From Pseudomonas lactucae (lineage in GTDB: Bacteria > Pseudomonadota > Gammaproteobacteria > Pseudomonadales > Pseudomonadaceae): a stretch of DNA of 64,000 nucleotides. Below, in pieces: positions 19,035-29,572 of the stretch. Below the pieces are notes generated by a model. It searched no databases. It was not told the origin of the DNA and saw only the letters and a list, made by a program, of their open reading frames with translations. Made by a program: the position numbers and the translations under genes. Position 1 is the first letter of the stretch, and each line of letters begins with the position of its first letter. Where the stretch lies: the NCBI RefSeq assembly GCF_016937615.1, contig NZ_JAFHKI010000027.1, positions 16,457 to 80,456 on the forward strand, written 5' to 3'.

Positions 19035-21492
19035 ATGAAGCAAAAGCGGACTCTCGGAACGCCTCGACTACTCGGCATTGTGTGGCCCTTTATCGCCGTG
19101 GTGCTGTTCCAGGCATTGTTGGGCTGTGTCAGTCTCTACGTACTCTCGGCGGTGCGTGGCTACGTGGCGGGCGAAAGCCTGTGGTCCAAGGGCCAGAAGG
19201 ACGCCATCTACTACCTGACGCTCTACGCCGATAATCGCGACCAGACCACCTACCTCAAATACCAGCAGGCCATTGCCGTGCCCCAGGGCGGGCATGAACT
19301 GCGCGTTGCCCTGGATCGCCCCATCCCGGACCTTGGCGCCGCGCGCCTGGGTATCCTAAAGGGCGGTAACCACCCCGATGACGTGTCCAGCCTGATCTGG
19401 CTGTACCTCAACTTCCGTCATTTCAGTTACCTGGAAAAAGCCATCGAGCTGTGGACCGTAGGCGATGGTTACCTGGTGCAATTGGATACCCTCGCTCAGG
19501 AAATGCACAGCGCGATCCAGCGCGACCAGGTCAGCGCCAACGATGTAAAGCAATGGAAGACGCATATCACCGCGATCAACGAGGGCGTGACACCGGCGGC
19601 CAAAGCCTTCAGCGATGCGTTGGGCGAAGGCTCGCGCATGATCCTGCGGTTGCTGTTGATCACCAACCTGGCGACGGCCCTGGGCCTGATCGTGCTGGCG
19701 CTGCTGCGTACGCGCAAGTTGCTGGCTCAGCGCCATGCGTTTGCCGAGGCCTTGAAAGACGAGAAGGAGCGGGCACAGATCACCCTGGAGTCGATTGGCG
19801 ACGGGGTGATCACCACGACGTCGATGGCGCCATTACCTATATGAACCCCGCCGCCGAGGCACTGACCCACTGGAAATCGGTTCAGGCTCAAGGCTTGCCC
19901 TTGGCAGCCTTGTTCAACCTGCTGGACGACGATGCCCAGCCCGACGGGTTGACGCTGATCGAACACATCGTCAAAGGCCGGCTGCGTGGTGGCAGTGAGC
20001 ATTCCAAAACCATCCAGCGCGTGGACGGCAGCACGGTCTCGGTGACGCTCGTCGCGCCCCGATCCGTAGCGCCGGCAAGGTCAGTGGTGCCGTGCTGGTA
20101 CTGCATGACATGACCCAGGAGCGCCAATATATTGCCAACCTGTCGTGGCAGGCGACGCATGACGCGCTGACGGGCCTGGCCAACCGCCGAGAATTCGAAT
20201 ATCGCCTGGAGCAGGTGCTGAATCCGGCCCGGCATCAGGGCGAGCGGCATGCGTTGATGTTTCTCGACCTGGATCAGTTCAAACTGGTCAACGACACCTG
20301 CGGTCATGCGGCGGGCGACGAGTTGTTGCGTCATATCTGCGCGCTGTTGCAATCGGACTTGCGCGAAGGTGACACCCTGGCGCGCCTGGGAGGTGACGAG
20401 TTCGGTATCCTGCTGGAAAATTGTCCGGCCCCCACGGCGGAAAAAATCGCCGAGAGCCTGCGCCATACCGTGCAAAGCCTGCATTTTGTGTGGAAAGGTC
20501 GACCGTTCATGACCACGGTGAGCATCGGCCTGGTGCATATCTCCAATACCCCGACCACGCTCGAAAGCTCGCTGCGTGCAGCCGATATGGCGTGCTACAT
20601 GGCCAAGGAGAAGGGGCGCAACCGTGTGCAGGTCTACCATTCCGACGATTCCGAGCTGTCCGTGCGTTTCGGCGAGATGGCCTGGGTGCAGCGCTTGCAC
20701 ATGGCGTTGGAGGAAAACCGGTTTTGCCTGTACGCCCAGGAAATCGCGTCCTTGGGTCACACCGAAGCTGGCAGTGGGCATATTGAAATCCTGCTGCGCC
20801 TGCACGATGAGGCCGGCCGAATTATCCTGCCCGACAGTTTTATCCCGGCGGCTGAACGTTATGGCCTGATGACGTCGCTGGATCGCTGGGTGGTCGAGAA
20901 CGTGTTCAAGATCATCGCGCGTTGCATGCATGAGCGACCGGCCCGGCCTATGGCGATGTGTGCGATTAATCTGTCAGGTATAACCATTGGCGATGACGAT
21001 TTTCTCGGCTTTTTACGAGACAAATTCAACAGTTACCGCATACCTCCGGAAATGATTTGTTTTGAAATAACCGAGACAAGCGCTATTGCGAATTTAGGCA
21101 GCGCCATTCGATTTATTAATGAACTCAAGGCCTTAGGCTGCCATTTTTCCCTCGACGATTTTTGCGCCGGAATGTCCTCATTCGCGTATCTGAAACATTT
21201 ACCTGTAGACTTCCTGAAGATCGATGGAAGTTTCGTAAAGGATATGCTGGACGACCCGATTAACCGCGCGATGGTCGAAGTGATCAACCACATCGGCCAC
21301 GTCATGGGTAAGCGCACAATTGCCGAGTTTGTTGAAACCCCGCAAATCGAACAGGCGTTATTTGAGATTGGCGTGGATTACGCTCAGGGCTACCTGATTG
21401 AACGACCGCAATTGTTTACCTTTGATAGCTTGCAGTGTCGACCTGTGCGGCCGCAGCCTCTGCTGTTCAAGGCGCCCGGCACATTCCGCTGA
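19035..21492 (+). pseudogene. Membrane PAS-GGDEF-EAL cyclic-di-GMP enzyme, two single-base frameshifts
   Basis: Joining three frames gives an 819-residue protein. The sensor region has membrane segments at about residues 15-40 and 200-222 around a periplasmic domain. A PAS-like domain begins ITYMNPAAEALTHW. The GGDEF domain has ALTGLANRREFEYRLEQVL and GGDEFGILLENC. In the EAL domain EILLRL replaces EALLR, but the metal-ligand residues look kept: NLSG, EITET, LDDFCAG, KIDGSF, EFVET, YAQGY. Bases are missing at about 19816 (ACGAC for ACGGAC or ACCGAC) and about 20058 (C-run). Two added bases give 820 whole codons. It is likely bifunctional, with diguanylate cyclase and phosphodiesterase modules. 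Confidence 0.82.
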
Positions 21493-21537
21493 AACATTTG
21501 CTGGTCTGTACAATCACACTTAAAAAGGAGCCTTACA

Positions 21538-22338
21538 GTGATCGACACATTCAACAGAACCGGCCCGCTTATGGAAGCATCGAGTTACCCCGCCTGGGCG
21601 CAGCATTTGATCCAGGCCTGTAGCGAGAGCAAGCGCCGCGTTGTCGAACACGAACTGTATCAGCGCATGCGCGACAACACGCTCAGTGCCAGGACCATGC
21701 GCCACTACCTGATCGGTGGCTGGCCTGTGGTCGAGCAGTTTGCCTTGTACATGGCACAGAATCTCACCAAGACCAAATTTGCCCGCCATCCGGGCGAGGA
21801 CATGGCGCGACGTTGGCTGATGCGCAATATTCGGGTGGAACTCAACCACGCCGACTATTGGGTGCATTGGGCGCGCGCTCACGGTGTCAGCCTGGCCGAG
21901 CTGCAAGCACAGGACGTACCGCCGGAACTGCATGCGCTGAGTCATTGGTGCTGGCATACCAGTTCGGCCGATTCGCTGATCGTCGCGATTGCGGCGACCA
22001 ACTATGCGATCGAGGGGGCAACCGGGGAGTGGTCCGCGGTGGTGTGCTCCACCGGTGTCTACGCGGCGGCGTTCCCCGAGGAAGAGCGCAAGCGTGCAAT
22101 GAAGTGGCTGAAGATGCATGCCCAGTATGACGATGCCCATCCGTGGGAAGCCCTGGAAATCATCTGCACCCTTGCGGGGATGAGCCCGAGCAAAACCCTG
22201 CAGGAAGAGCTGCGCCAGGCCGTGTGCAAGAGCTATGACTACATGTACCTGTTCCTGGAAAGCTGTATGCGCCTGGAGAAAGAACAAGCGCCTGTGGTAA
22301 CGCGTGAGCGCCCGCTGCGCGTGGCCAGCGAGGCCTGA
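21538..22338 (+). CDS. TenA-like (heme-oxygenase fold) protein
   Basis: A 266-residue all-helical protein of the TenA/PqqC-like superfamily, with a GTG start after AAAAAGGAG. TMRHYLIGGWPVVEQFALYM and WCWHTSSADSLIVAIAATNY are superfamily-like segments, and VCSTGVYAAAF contains a candidate cysteine. Classic TenA hydrolyses aminopyrimidine during thiamine salvage, but no thi genes are near and the protein is longer than TenA, so thiaminase activity is not assumed. It is convergent with the next GGDEF gene; a GATGGCGG/CCGCCATC hairpin lies between. Confidence 0.75.
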   Translation: MIDTFNRTGPLMEASSYPAWAQHLIQACSESKRRVVEHELYQRMRDNTLSARTMRHYLIGGWPVVEQFALYMAQNLTKTKFARHPGEDMARRWLMRNIRVELNHADYWVHWARAHGVSLAELQAQDVPPELHALSHWCWHTSSADSLIVAIAATNYAIEGATGEWSAVVCSTGVYAAAFPEEERKRAMKWLKMHAQYDDAHPWEALEIICTLAGMSPSKTLQEELRQAVCKSYDYMYLFLESCMRLEKEQAPVVTRERPLRVASEA

Positions 22339-22360
22339 TGTGACGATGGCGGTGGCGGGG

Positions 22361-23286
22361 TCAGCCCGCCATCGCCAGGCGATTGCGCCTTCGCGCTTGG
22401 CCACGTACAAGGCGTTGTCGGCACGGCGTAACAGGCTCTCGGCCGATTCGGCCGCCAGCAAGGTCGAGCAACCCAGGCTCACCGTCAACGCTATCCGCTC
22501 ACCCTCGGCCCAGTAATCCTGGGTATGCGCCGCTTGGCGCAGGCGTTCGCCGACCATTGCCGCCGCTTCCCGGCTGGTGTTGGACAGCAGGATCAGAAAC
22601 TCTTCCCCGCCGAACCGAAATACCATGTCCACATTGCGCAACTGGCTCTTGATCGCTGTGGCGACGGTGCGCAACACGTTATCGCCTGCGGCGTGACCAT
22701 AGGTGTCATTGATGTTCTTGAAGTGGTCGATGTCCAGCATCAACAGCGACAGCGGGCTCAGGTGGCGCCGCGCCATATCGATTTCCCGTTGCAGCGTCTG
22801 GTCCATCGCAACGCGATTGCCGGTTTCGGTCAATGGGTCACGCAGGGCACTGCGGGTGGCGGCGCGGTAAAGCAAGGCGTTGCGCATCGGGTAGAGCAAG
22901 GTCGCGAGCAACAATTCGAGATGGCTGAGTTCTTCTTCTGTCAGGCGTTGGTTGCGGCGGAAGATCAGCTCACCCAAATGCTCGCCTTCATGGCTCAGGC
23001 TGTAGCTTACCGAGTGGTGGCCGCGCTGGCCGAGTTCCAGGCGCAGATCGCTGGTGATATGACGGTAATGGAGGGCGTCCAGCGGCACCAGGCGTTGGAC
23101 CTCCCGGAAAAACACGGCCAGGATGCGCTCAGGCTCCAGGCTTGTCTGTAATTGCTGTCCCAACTGCTGGCGAAGTTGTGTGGCGGTGGTTGGACGGTGA
23201 GGGATCGCCGCCGGTTGGCCAAAGCCCAGGCGTTGTAATTTTGCGCTGTCGAAGTCGATTGCGTGAGTCTGGGTAGGTGTTTTCAT
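22361..23286 (-). pseudogene. Soluble diguanylate cyclase (GGDEF), single-base frameshift near the C-terminus
   Basis: A 308-residue protein starting MKTPTQTHAIDFDSAKLQRL, with a GAF-like N-terminal region (about residues 50-150) and a GGDEF domain with intact active site FRFGGEEFLILLSN and a helix starting DPLTETGNRVAMD. At about 22387 one base is missing (GGCGC for GGCCGC, minus strand). Uncorrected, the frame runs 840 bp on through the antisense of the TenA-like gene; corrected, it reads KREGRNRLAMAG then stops at 22361, the normal GGDEF end, with 309 whole codons. The motif indicates cyclic-di-GMP synthesis. Confidence 0.83.
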
Positions 23287-23568
23287 AAACAATCGGCCCT
23301 CTGAGCACATGAGTGTCTTACAGGCTCGATGGGTGTGGCGGGTACCAAGCGTCTTACTGTTCCCTCAGTTCCATAAAACATTAGAAACAGTTTAGACCGC
23401 TTTGTAACGGGTTATAACCCCAAGGCACCGCCATACGTCTTGTCATCGCTTAACCTGCTTGAACAGTGTTAGAGCGAGATTCATGCCAAATCGTTTCGAA
23501 TAAAAAACACCTTATAAATCAATCGACCGTTTTTAAATTAAACAATGGTCGGGCAATACCGACGTCAG

Positions 23569-24711
23569 TTATTTGGCTGTTTGGACCAGTGTGGTGTGAT
23601 CAATCTGATCAATTGATGTCACACCGGTCAGCGTCATTGCCACGCGCATTTCCTTGGCAAAGATATCCAGCAAGTTCTCCACGCCGCGTTGGCCGTCGGC
23701 GGCCAGTGCGTAGGAGGGCGCTCGGCCCAGCAGGCAGGCTTTGGCGCCCAGGGCGAGCATGCGCACCACGTCCAGCCCGGAACGAATGCCGGAGTCCACC
23801 AATACCGCCAGGTCATCACCCACCGCCTCGGCGATCGGCGGCAACGCCTTCGCGGTGGACAGCACGCCATCCAGTTGCCGGCCGCCATGGTTGGACACCA
23901 CGATGCCATCGGCGCCGAAACTCACCGCGTCCTTGGCATCCTGGGGATCGAGAATGCCCTTGATGATCATCGGGCCTTTCCAGAATTCGCGGATCCACTC
24001 CAGGTCCTTCCAACTGATCGATGGGTCGAAGTTGTTCGCCAGCCAGCCGATATAGTCTGCCAGGTGGGTAGGTTTGCCGAGGTATTTGGAGATATTGCCC
24101 AAGTCGTGCGGGCGCCCCATCAAGCCCACATCGAACGCCCATTGCGGCTTGGTGATAGCTTGCAGCATGCGCCGCTGCGCCGCGTAAGGACCGGACATCC
24201 CCGAATGAGCATCGCGGTAGCGCGCGCCAGGCGTGGGCATGTCCACGGTAAACACCAACGTGGTCACGCCGGCGGCCTGGGCGCGTTCCAGCGCATTGCG
24301 CATGAAACCGCGGTCCTTGAGCACATACAACTGGAACCAGATCGACTGTGGGCTTTGCGAAGCCACTTCTTCAATCGGGCACACCGAAACCGTTGACAGG
24401 CAAAACGCAATGCCTTGGGCCGCCGCCGCCTTCGCCGCTTGCACTTCGCCACGTCGCGCGTACATGCCGGTCAGGCCCACCGGGCTGAGAACCACTGGCA
24501 TGGCGAGTTCCTGACCGAACAAGGTGGTCTTGAGGCTCAGGTTGTCGACATTGCGCAGGATGCGCTGGCGCAGGCTGATATCGGCCAGGTCCGAACTGTT
24601 CGCACGCAAGGTGTGTTCGGCGTAGGCACCGCCATCGATGTAGTCGAACAGGAAGCGCGGCAGCTTACGCTGGGCGGCGGCGCGGTAATCGGCGGCGGAC
24701 GAAATAATCAT
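23569..24711 (-). CDS. lldD: FMN-dependent L-lactate dehydrogenase LldD
   Basis: A 380-residue membrane-associated flavoenzyme that oxidises L-lactate to pyruvate with electrons to quinones. It has the alpha-hydroxyacid oxidase barrel with [15 protein letters not shown] (catalytic His, substrate Arg) and [20 protein letters not shown] (FMN phosphate site). The start is at 24711 ([16 protein letters not shown]). It stands alone, without lldP or lldE, and is divergent from a LysR gene, so lactate or a related hydroxyacid use here may be controlled by that regulator. Confidence 0.92.
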   Translation of the reverse strand: MIISSAADYRAAAQRKLPRFLFDYIDGGAYAEHTLRANSSDLADISLRQRILRNVDNLSLKTTLFGQELAMPVVLSPVGLTGMYARRGEVQAAKAAAAQGIAFCLSTVSVCPIEEVASQSPQSIWFQLYVLKDRGFMRNALERAQAAGVTTLVFTVDMPTPGARYRDAHSGMSGPYAAQRRMLQAITKPQWAFDVGLMGRPHDLGNISKYLGKPTHLADYIGWLANNFDPSISWKDLEWIREFWKGPMIIKGILDPQDAKDAVSFGADGIVVSNHGGRQLDGVLSTAKALPPIAEAVGDDLAVLVDSGIRSGLDVVRMLALGAKACLLGRAPSYALAADGQRGVENLLDIFAKEMRVAMTLTGVTSIDQIDHTTLVQTAK

Positions 24712-24813
24712 GGATGGGGTCTCGGCAGGGCAAGGGTGGCTCAAAGATAGGCAAATATCTGGCATGATAAAAACAACTTTTATCACTAGCATCCAGTCGC
24801 CAAGGGAATACCG

Positions 24814-25710
24814 ATGAACCTGCGGACATTATTGGCCTTTGTCGAAGTGGTGCGCCAGGGTGGTTTCTCCCAGGCGGCCGAAGTGGTGTCGTTGACTCAA
24901 TCCTCGGTGAGCAAGGCCGTCAAGACCCTGGAGGATGAACTGGGTACGCCGCTGCTCAATCGTCTCGGTCACCGTAACGAACTGACAGCTGCCGGCGAAA
25001 TTACCTACCGGCGTGCCCTGGTATTGCTTGCCGAACAGAATGATCTGTTCGCCGAGATCAACGAACTGCGCGGCTTGAAGCGCGGCGTGTTGCGTATCGG
25101 ACTGCCGCCGGTGGGCTGTGGCGTGCTGTTTGCGCCGATGTTCGCCACTTACCGCAGCCGCTACCCGGATATCGAGATCGAACTGACCGAGTACGGCAGC
25201 AAAAAACTGCGCGAATGCCTGGAAGCGGGGGAGGTTGACCTGGCGGCGCTGTTGTTGCCGACGGATGAAGGCTTTGATTACCAGCCGGTGCGCAACGAAC
25301 CACTGATGGCCGTGCTGCCCATGAGCCACCCTCTTGCCCGGCGCCCGCGGATCGATTTCACCGACCTGGCGGATTCGCCCTTCATCCTTTTCGAAGCCGG
25401 CTTTGCGCTCAACGCCAAGATCCTCGCCGCCTGCGAGCGCAAGGGCGTCAGCCCGCGAGTCACCGCCCGCAGCGGGCAAATCGACTTTATCGTTGACCTG
25501 GTGTCGGCCGGGCTCGGCGTTGCCTTTCTGCCCCGCATGCTGGCCCACAAGCACCAACACGCAGGTATCGCCCTGATCCCCCTGGACGAGCCCCACACCG
25601 ACTGGCACATCGCCCTGGCCTGGCGCGCCAGCGCACACCTGCCACCGGCCGCACTGGCCTGGCTGGAGCTGGCCAAGGAGCAGCTGCTTCCAACCAGTCA
25701 TCCGGCTTGA
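24814..25710 (+). CDS. LysR-family regulator divergent from lldD
   Basis: A 298-residue LysR regulator. Its HTH is [20 protein letters not shown] with [20 protein letters not shown], followed by a two-lobed effector domain (about residues 90-290). It starts 103 bp from lldD on the opposite strand. The gap contains an imperfect inverted pair around GATAAAAACAACTTTTATC (24767-24785), a good candidate operator of LysR T-N11-A type. It probably regulates lldD. Confidence 0.92.
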   Translation: MNLRTLLAFVEVVRQGGFSQAAEVVSLTQSSVSKAVKTLEDELGTPLLNRLGHRNELTAAGEITYRRALVLLAEQNDLFAEINELRGLKRGVLRIGLPPVGCGVLFAPMFATYRSRYPDIEIELTEYGSKKLRECLEAGEVDLAALLLPTDEGFDYQPVRNEPLMAVLPMSHPLARRPRIDFTDLADSPFILFEAGFALNAKILAACERKGVSPRVTARSGQIDFIVDLVSAGLGVAFLPRMLAHKHQHAGIALIPLDEPHTDWHIALAWRASAHLPPAALAWLELAKEQLLPTSHPA

Positions 25711-25769
25711 ACGGTAAAATGCCGAAGGGTGCTTGACTTATCCTTTTTAATCAGTAACATACGGCGCAT

Positions 25770-25845
25770 TCCGCGATAGCTCAGTTGGTAGAGCAAATGA
25801 CTGTTAATCATTGGGTCCCTGGTTCGAGTCCAGGTCGTGGAGCCA
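25770..25845 (+). tRNA. tRNA-Asn (GTT)
   Basis: A 76-nt cloverleaf with encoded CCA. The acceptor TCCGCGA pairs with TCGTGGA (one G-T). The D-arm is GCTCAGTTGGTAGAGC, the anticodon loop CTGTTAA gives GTT, and the T-arm is CCTGGTTCGAGTCCAGG. Its own terminator follows. No integrase or att duplication is seen nearby. Confidence 0.98.
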
Positions 25846-25857
25846 GATAGGGAAAAG

Positions 25858-25882
25858 CCTGCAGCGATGCAGGTTTTTTTTT
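25858..25882 (+). terminator. Intrinsic terminator after tRNA-Asn
   Basis: CCTGCA-GCGA-TGCAGG followed by nine T. Confidence 0.9.
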
Positions 25883-26048
25883 GCTTGGGATTTGACTCAG
25901 CACAAAGACGTACAGCGTAATTTGCAAATGTCGAACAAGTGCCGTGTTGGAACCGTTGACCAGATCAACCGAGAGCTGCTCTATTCCCCCGCGCGCGAGC
26001 TGAATCGTTACGTGAACCGAACTGGCTTCTTCAGTGATTGCTGGCGCC

Positions 26049-26861
26049 CTACGGTCTCGGTATTCCTGGCACGTCCATGTTGATTTTGCGCCAGAAGGCT
26101 TCAGAGAAGCTGTAAACCGAGAACGCAATCAGCCCTAATGCCATCACCATCAAAATCAACCAACCAGCGGGTAGATTTTGGAGCGCGTTCAGTGCTTCCT
26201 TCATACCAGGTGGATCCATCGCTTTATAAGTGGAACCGCTGATTGCCAACAGCACCGCAATCTCTAGAAAAACCACCCCACGGGCAACCAGGCCGAATCG
26301 GGACACGGGACGGACGTACTGCATGACGTCTTCATCGGCCTCAAAATATTTCTCGAACGACGCCTTCCCACCCTTGATGATGTGAGCAATCCCTACGCCC
26401 AGCGGAACGAGCGCGATCAGGTACACCATCACATTCGAGTGATCCCAAGACAAGACATGCGCCAGCCAGTCTTTAGCCTGCCCACCGGAATCACTCGAAC
26501 GTCTAATGCCGCTGATGAGCAGGCCCAATGCAAAGAGCGCCAGAGCGCCATTGACCACACCGCCCGCCAACAGACCCGCGCGAATCACCAGGCCTTTGAG
26601 CTCTTTGCCGTGATGATCGACATCACGCGTTGCTTGCAGGATGCGCCAAGCCGCAAATGCGAGCAGACCCGCCACCACAAGCCCCACTAGAAAATAGCCA
26701 AATGGTTGGCTTAGCAGTGCTTCCAGGCTCTTGTGACTGTCTTTCGGTTTCGTCGAATCCCGCGCTGCCAGCAATGCGAAGATACCGATGATCAAATAAA
26801 GCATTCCCCGGGCGGCATAGCCTCCCCGAGCAAGTATCACTAGGCTATTTTGCGCGGACAT
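26049..26861 (-). CDS. DUF1206 membrane protein
   Basis: A 270-residue integral membrane protein with about six hydrophobic segments in three repeated pairs. Each pair contains the Gly-rich ARGGYAARGMLYLIIGIFAL-like pattern (also GLVIRAGLLAGGVVNGALAL and SRFGLVARGVVFLEIAV), which defines DUF1206. The start is at 26861 (MSAQNSLVILARGG). Function is unknown; family members often sit with stress genes. Confidence 0.87.
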   Translation of the reverse strand: MSAQNSLVILARGGYAARGMLYLIIGIFALLAARDSTKPKDSHKSLEALLSQPFGYFLVGLVVAGLLAFAAWRILQATRDVDHHGKELKGLVIRAGLLAGGVVNGALALFALGLLISGIRRSSDSGGQAKDWLAHVLSWDHSNVMVYLIALVPLGVGIAHIIKGGKASFEKYFEADEDVMQYVRPVSRFGLVARGVVFLEIAVLLAISGSTYKAMDPPGMKEALNALQNLPAGWLILMVMALGLIAFSVYSFSEAFWRKINMDVPGIPRP

Positions 26862-27055
26862 TCGATATATTCCGGAATTCTGATAAAGGAGCAGACCCCT
26901 CTTGCTGGGCTGGGTTCTATTTTCAAGTCGAAGACTGTGATGTGTGATCCAAAACGCTTTCGGCAGTCGGGTCTGCCTACACATCCCCCTCGCAAAACCC
27001 TCAACGCCGCCGTTAAATGCCAGAATCTCTCAACTGGATTGTTTTGGAGAGCTCC

Positions 27056-28908
27056 ATGCTTGGCCTATTTGAACGACGGCTCGACCCTTTCCCGCCCGAC
27101 GAAGCACCGCCGCCGCCTGAGGGGCTGGCGCGGTTCCTGTGGGCCTGCACACGCGGTGCGCGCGGTTATGTCCTCGCGCTTGCCTTGCTCAGTGCCGTTG
27201 TGTCGATCTACGAAGCCTGGCTGTTTTCTTTTCTCGGGCAAGTGGTGGACCTGCTGTCGACCTGGCAGGCCGGCGGCGAAGCGGCCGGGCAGGAAAGTCG
27301 GGTGTTGTGGGGCATTGGCATCGTACTGGTGACGAGTATCGGGTTGGTGGCGTTGCGTACGATGGTGCAGCATCAGGTATTGGCGATTAACCTGCCGTTG
27401 CGCCTGCGCTGGGATTTTCACCGGCTGATGCTGCGACAAAGCCTTTCGTTTTTCTCCGATGAATTTTCTGGCCGGGTCACGACCAAGGTGATGCAGACCG
27501 CGCTGTCCGTGCGCGAGGTATTGTTCACCCTGATCGAGATCGCCCCCGGCATCGGTGTTTACTTCATCGCGATCATCACACTGGCCGGCGGTTTCGATCC
27601 CAAGCTGATGCTGCCGTTCATTGCGTGGCTGGCGTTGTTCGGCCTTGCCATGGGGTACTTCGTGCCGCGTCTTGGCAAGGTCGGCCAGGAGCAGGCCAAT
27701 GCGCGCTCGTCGATGACCGGGCGCATCTCGGATGCCTACACCAACATCACCACGGTGAAGCTGTTCTCCCACTCCAAACGTGAAGCCCATTTCGCCCGCG
27801 CGGCGATGGAGGATTTCAAGCAGACCGGCTTTCGCCAGATGCGCCTGGTCAGCCAATTCGAGATCGTCAACCAGGCGCTGGTGGTCGGGTTGATCATGGG
27901 CGCAGGCGGTTATGCCCTGTGGATGTGGCACCAGGGCGAAGTCGCACCGGTGCCGTGGCGGCGATCATTGCCATGGCGTTGCGCATCAACGGCATGTCGC
28001 ACTGGATCATGTGGCAGATGACCGCCTTGTTCGAGAACATCGGCACAGTGCAGGACGGTATGGAAACCCTGGCCCGCGGCCCCAAGGTACAGGATGCGCC
28101 GGATGCCGGCGTGCTGGTGACCACGGGCGGTGCGGTGACCTTCGACAACGTGAGTTTCAATTACAACGGCGAACGCCAGGTGCTCGACGGCCTGAGCCTG
28201 AGCATTCGCCCAGGCGAAAAGATCGGGCTGGTGGGGCGCTCCGGCGCCGGGAAATCCACGCTCATCAACCTGCTGTTGCGCTTCTATGACGTGGACAAGG
28301 GCGCGATTTATATCGATGGGCAAAACATCGCGCACGTCACCCAGGACAGCCTGCGCAGCGCCATCGGCATGGTCACTCAGGACACGTCCCTGCTGCACCG
28401 CTCCATTGGCGACAACATCGCCTATGGCCGCCCCGATGCGACCGACGAACAGATCCGCCGCGCCGCCGCCAATGCCCAGGCCGATGGGTTCATCAGCCAA
28501 CTGAGCGACAAGCAAGGCCATAGCGGCTACGACACCCTGGTGGGCGAGCGCGGTATCAAGCTGTCGGGCGGCCAGCGGCAACGCGTCGCGATTGCGCGGG
28601 TCATGCTCAAAAATGCGCCGATCCTGCTGTTGGACGAGGCTACCAGCGCGCTGGACTCGGAAGTCGAAGTCGCCATCCAGGAAAGCCTCGATGACATGAT
28701 GCAAGGCAAGACCGTGATCGCCATTGCCCATCGGTTGTCGACGATTGCGGCCATGGACAGGCTGATCGTCATGGACAACGGCTGCATCATCGAACAAGGC
28801 ACCCACACTGAACTGCTGGCGAGAAACGGGGTGTATGCGCGGCTGTGGCATCACCAAAGTGGCGGGTTTCTGGGGGAGGATCAGGGCGTGGCGGAGACCG
28901 CGGAGTAG
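27056..28908 (+). pseudogene. ABC exporter (MsbA/LmrA-like), single-base frameshift
   Basis: Joined frames give a 617-residue half-transporter with six membrane segments (residues 30-330) and an ATPase domain: Walker A VGRSGAGKSTLIN, signature KLSGGQRQRVAIARV, Walker B ILLLDEATSALD, and switch His IAIAHRLSTI. At about 27944 one G is lost (GTCGCACC for GTCGGCACC); adding it reads GEVGTGAVAAIIAMALRING and gives 618 codons. The start is at 27056 (MLGLFERRLDPFPPD). It is related to, but not a close copy of, the ABC gene at 17155. Hsp20 follows on the same strand with its own promoter. Confidence 0.84.
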
Positions 28909-28936
28909 CCCTCTAGAAAATTTTTTGGGTGCGCCG

Positions 28937-29032
28937 CTTGAAATTTTTTCCCCTGAACCTACTTAGGTTTTACGCGATGCCGAATCCGGGTCGCGTATCA
29001 AATCACTTGGAGAAAACTCAGGAGATTTTGCA
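28937..29032 (+). promoter_or_regulatory. Heat-shock-type promoter and leader of the Hsp20 gene
   Basis: CTTGAAA (28937-28943) is a perfect sigma-32 -35 box; CCTACTTAG (28958-28966) after a 14-bp spacer is a fair -10. The leader has the hairpin ACGCGA...TCGCGT (28972-28996) before the CAGGAG ribosome site. I see no segment that clearly sequesters the ribosome site, so a ROSE thermometer is not established. Confidence 0.6.
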
Positions 29033-29491
29033 ATGGCTACTACGCTTTCTTTGGCCCCACTGTTCCGTCATTCCGTAGGCTTTGACCGGTTCAACGACCT
29101 TTTCGAATCGGCGCTTCGCAGCGAGGCCGGTACCACGTATCCCCCTCACAACGTCGAAAAGCACGGCGACGATCATTACCGGATCGTCATCGCGGCTGCC
29201 GGCCTGGTGGAGGATGACCTGGAGATCCAGGTGGAGAAAGGTGTGTTGACCGTCGCCGGCGGCAAGCGTGAACACGATGAAAACATCACCTACCTGCACC
29301 AGGGGATCGCCCAGCGCGCGTTCCGCCTGTCGTTCCGTCTGGTCGACCACATCGAAGTGCAGGGCGCGCAGCTGTCCAACGGCTTGCTGAGCATTGATCT
29401 GCTCAGGGTTGTACCGGAGGAAGCGAAGCCCAAGCGCATCGCGATTGGGGGGGCGGCCAAGGCTGAGGTGAAATCCATCAGCGAGCAGTAA
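29033..29491 (+). CDS. Small heat-shock protein, Hsp20 (IbpA-like)
   Basis: A 152-residue alpha-crystallin chaperone that holds unfolding proteins under heat. The N-terminal arm FDRFNDLFESALRSE is followed by the crystallin domain (about residues 40-130, ending with LEIQVEKGVLTVAGGKRE and the beta-8/9 region). The C-terminal anchor KRIAIGG supplies the I-x-I motif for oligomer assembly. Length and N-terminus match pseudomonad IbpA. A sigma-32-like promoter precedes it and a strong terminator follows. Confidence 0.92.
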   Translation: MATTLSLAPLFRHSVGFDRFNDLFESALRSEAGTTYPPHNVEKHGDDHYRIVIAAAGLVEDDLEIQVEKGVLTVAGGKREHDENITYLHQGIAQRAFRLSFRLVDHIEVQGAQLSNGLLSIDLLRVVPEEAKPKRIAIGGAAKAEVKSISEQ

Positions 29492-29501
29492 TGCCGCGAT
29501 G

Positions 29502-29535
29502 AATAAAGGCGCTCTTCGGAGCGCCTTTATTATTT
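29502..29535 (+). terminator. Intrinsic terminator after the Hsp20 gene
   Basis: AATAAAGGCGCTC-TTCG-GAGCGCCTTTATT, a 13-bp perfect stem with a UUCG loop. Being symmetric, it probably also ends the convergent TonB-receptor transcript. Confidence 0.93.
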
Positions 29536-29572
29536 GGGCTATTGATGATTAACGGTGTTTGCGCCAGCCCGA

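Noticed and set aside
21520..23310. A 596-codon minus-strand frame fusing a GGDEF domain to a long C-terminal extension
   Set aside because: The extension is the antisense of the TenA-like gene. Adding one base at about 22387 gives a normal GGDEF end and stop at 22361, so the fusion is an artefact.
4150..28000. Programmed ribosomal frameshifting at the broken genes
   Set aside because: No slippery heptamer or following pseudoknot was seen at the sites, and each family is normally a single frame.
25770..28908. Genomic island integrated at tRNA-Asn
   Set aside because: No integrase and no repeated tRNA 3' end was seen downstream. The following genes are of ordinary composition.
28972..29032. 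ROSE-type RNA thermometer in the Hsp20 leader
   Set aside because: One hairpin is present but no segment clearly pairs with the CAGGAG ribosome site, so the claim is not supported.
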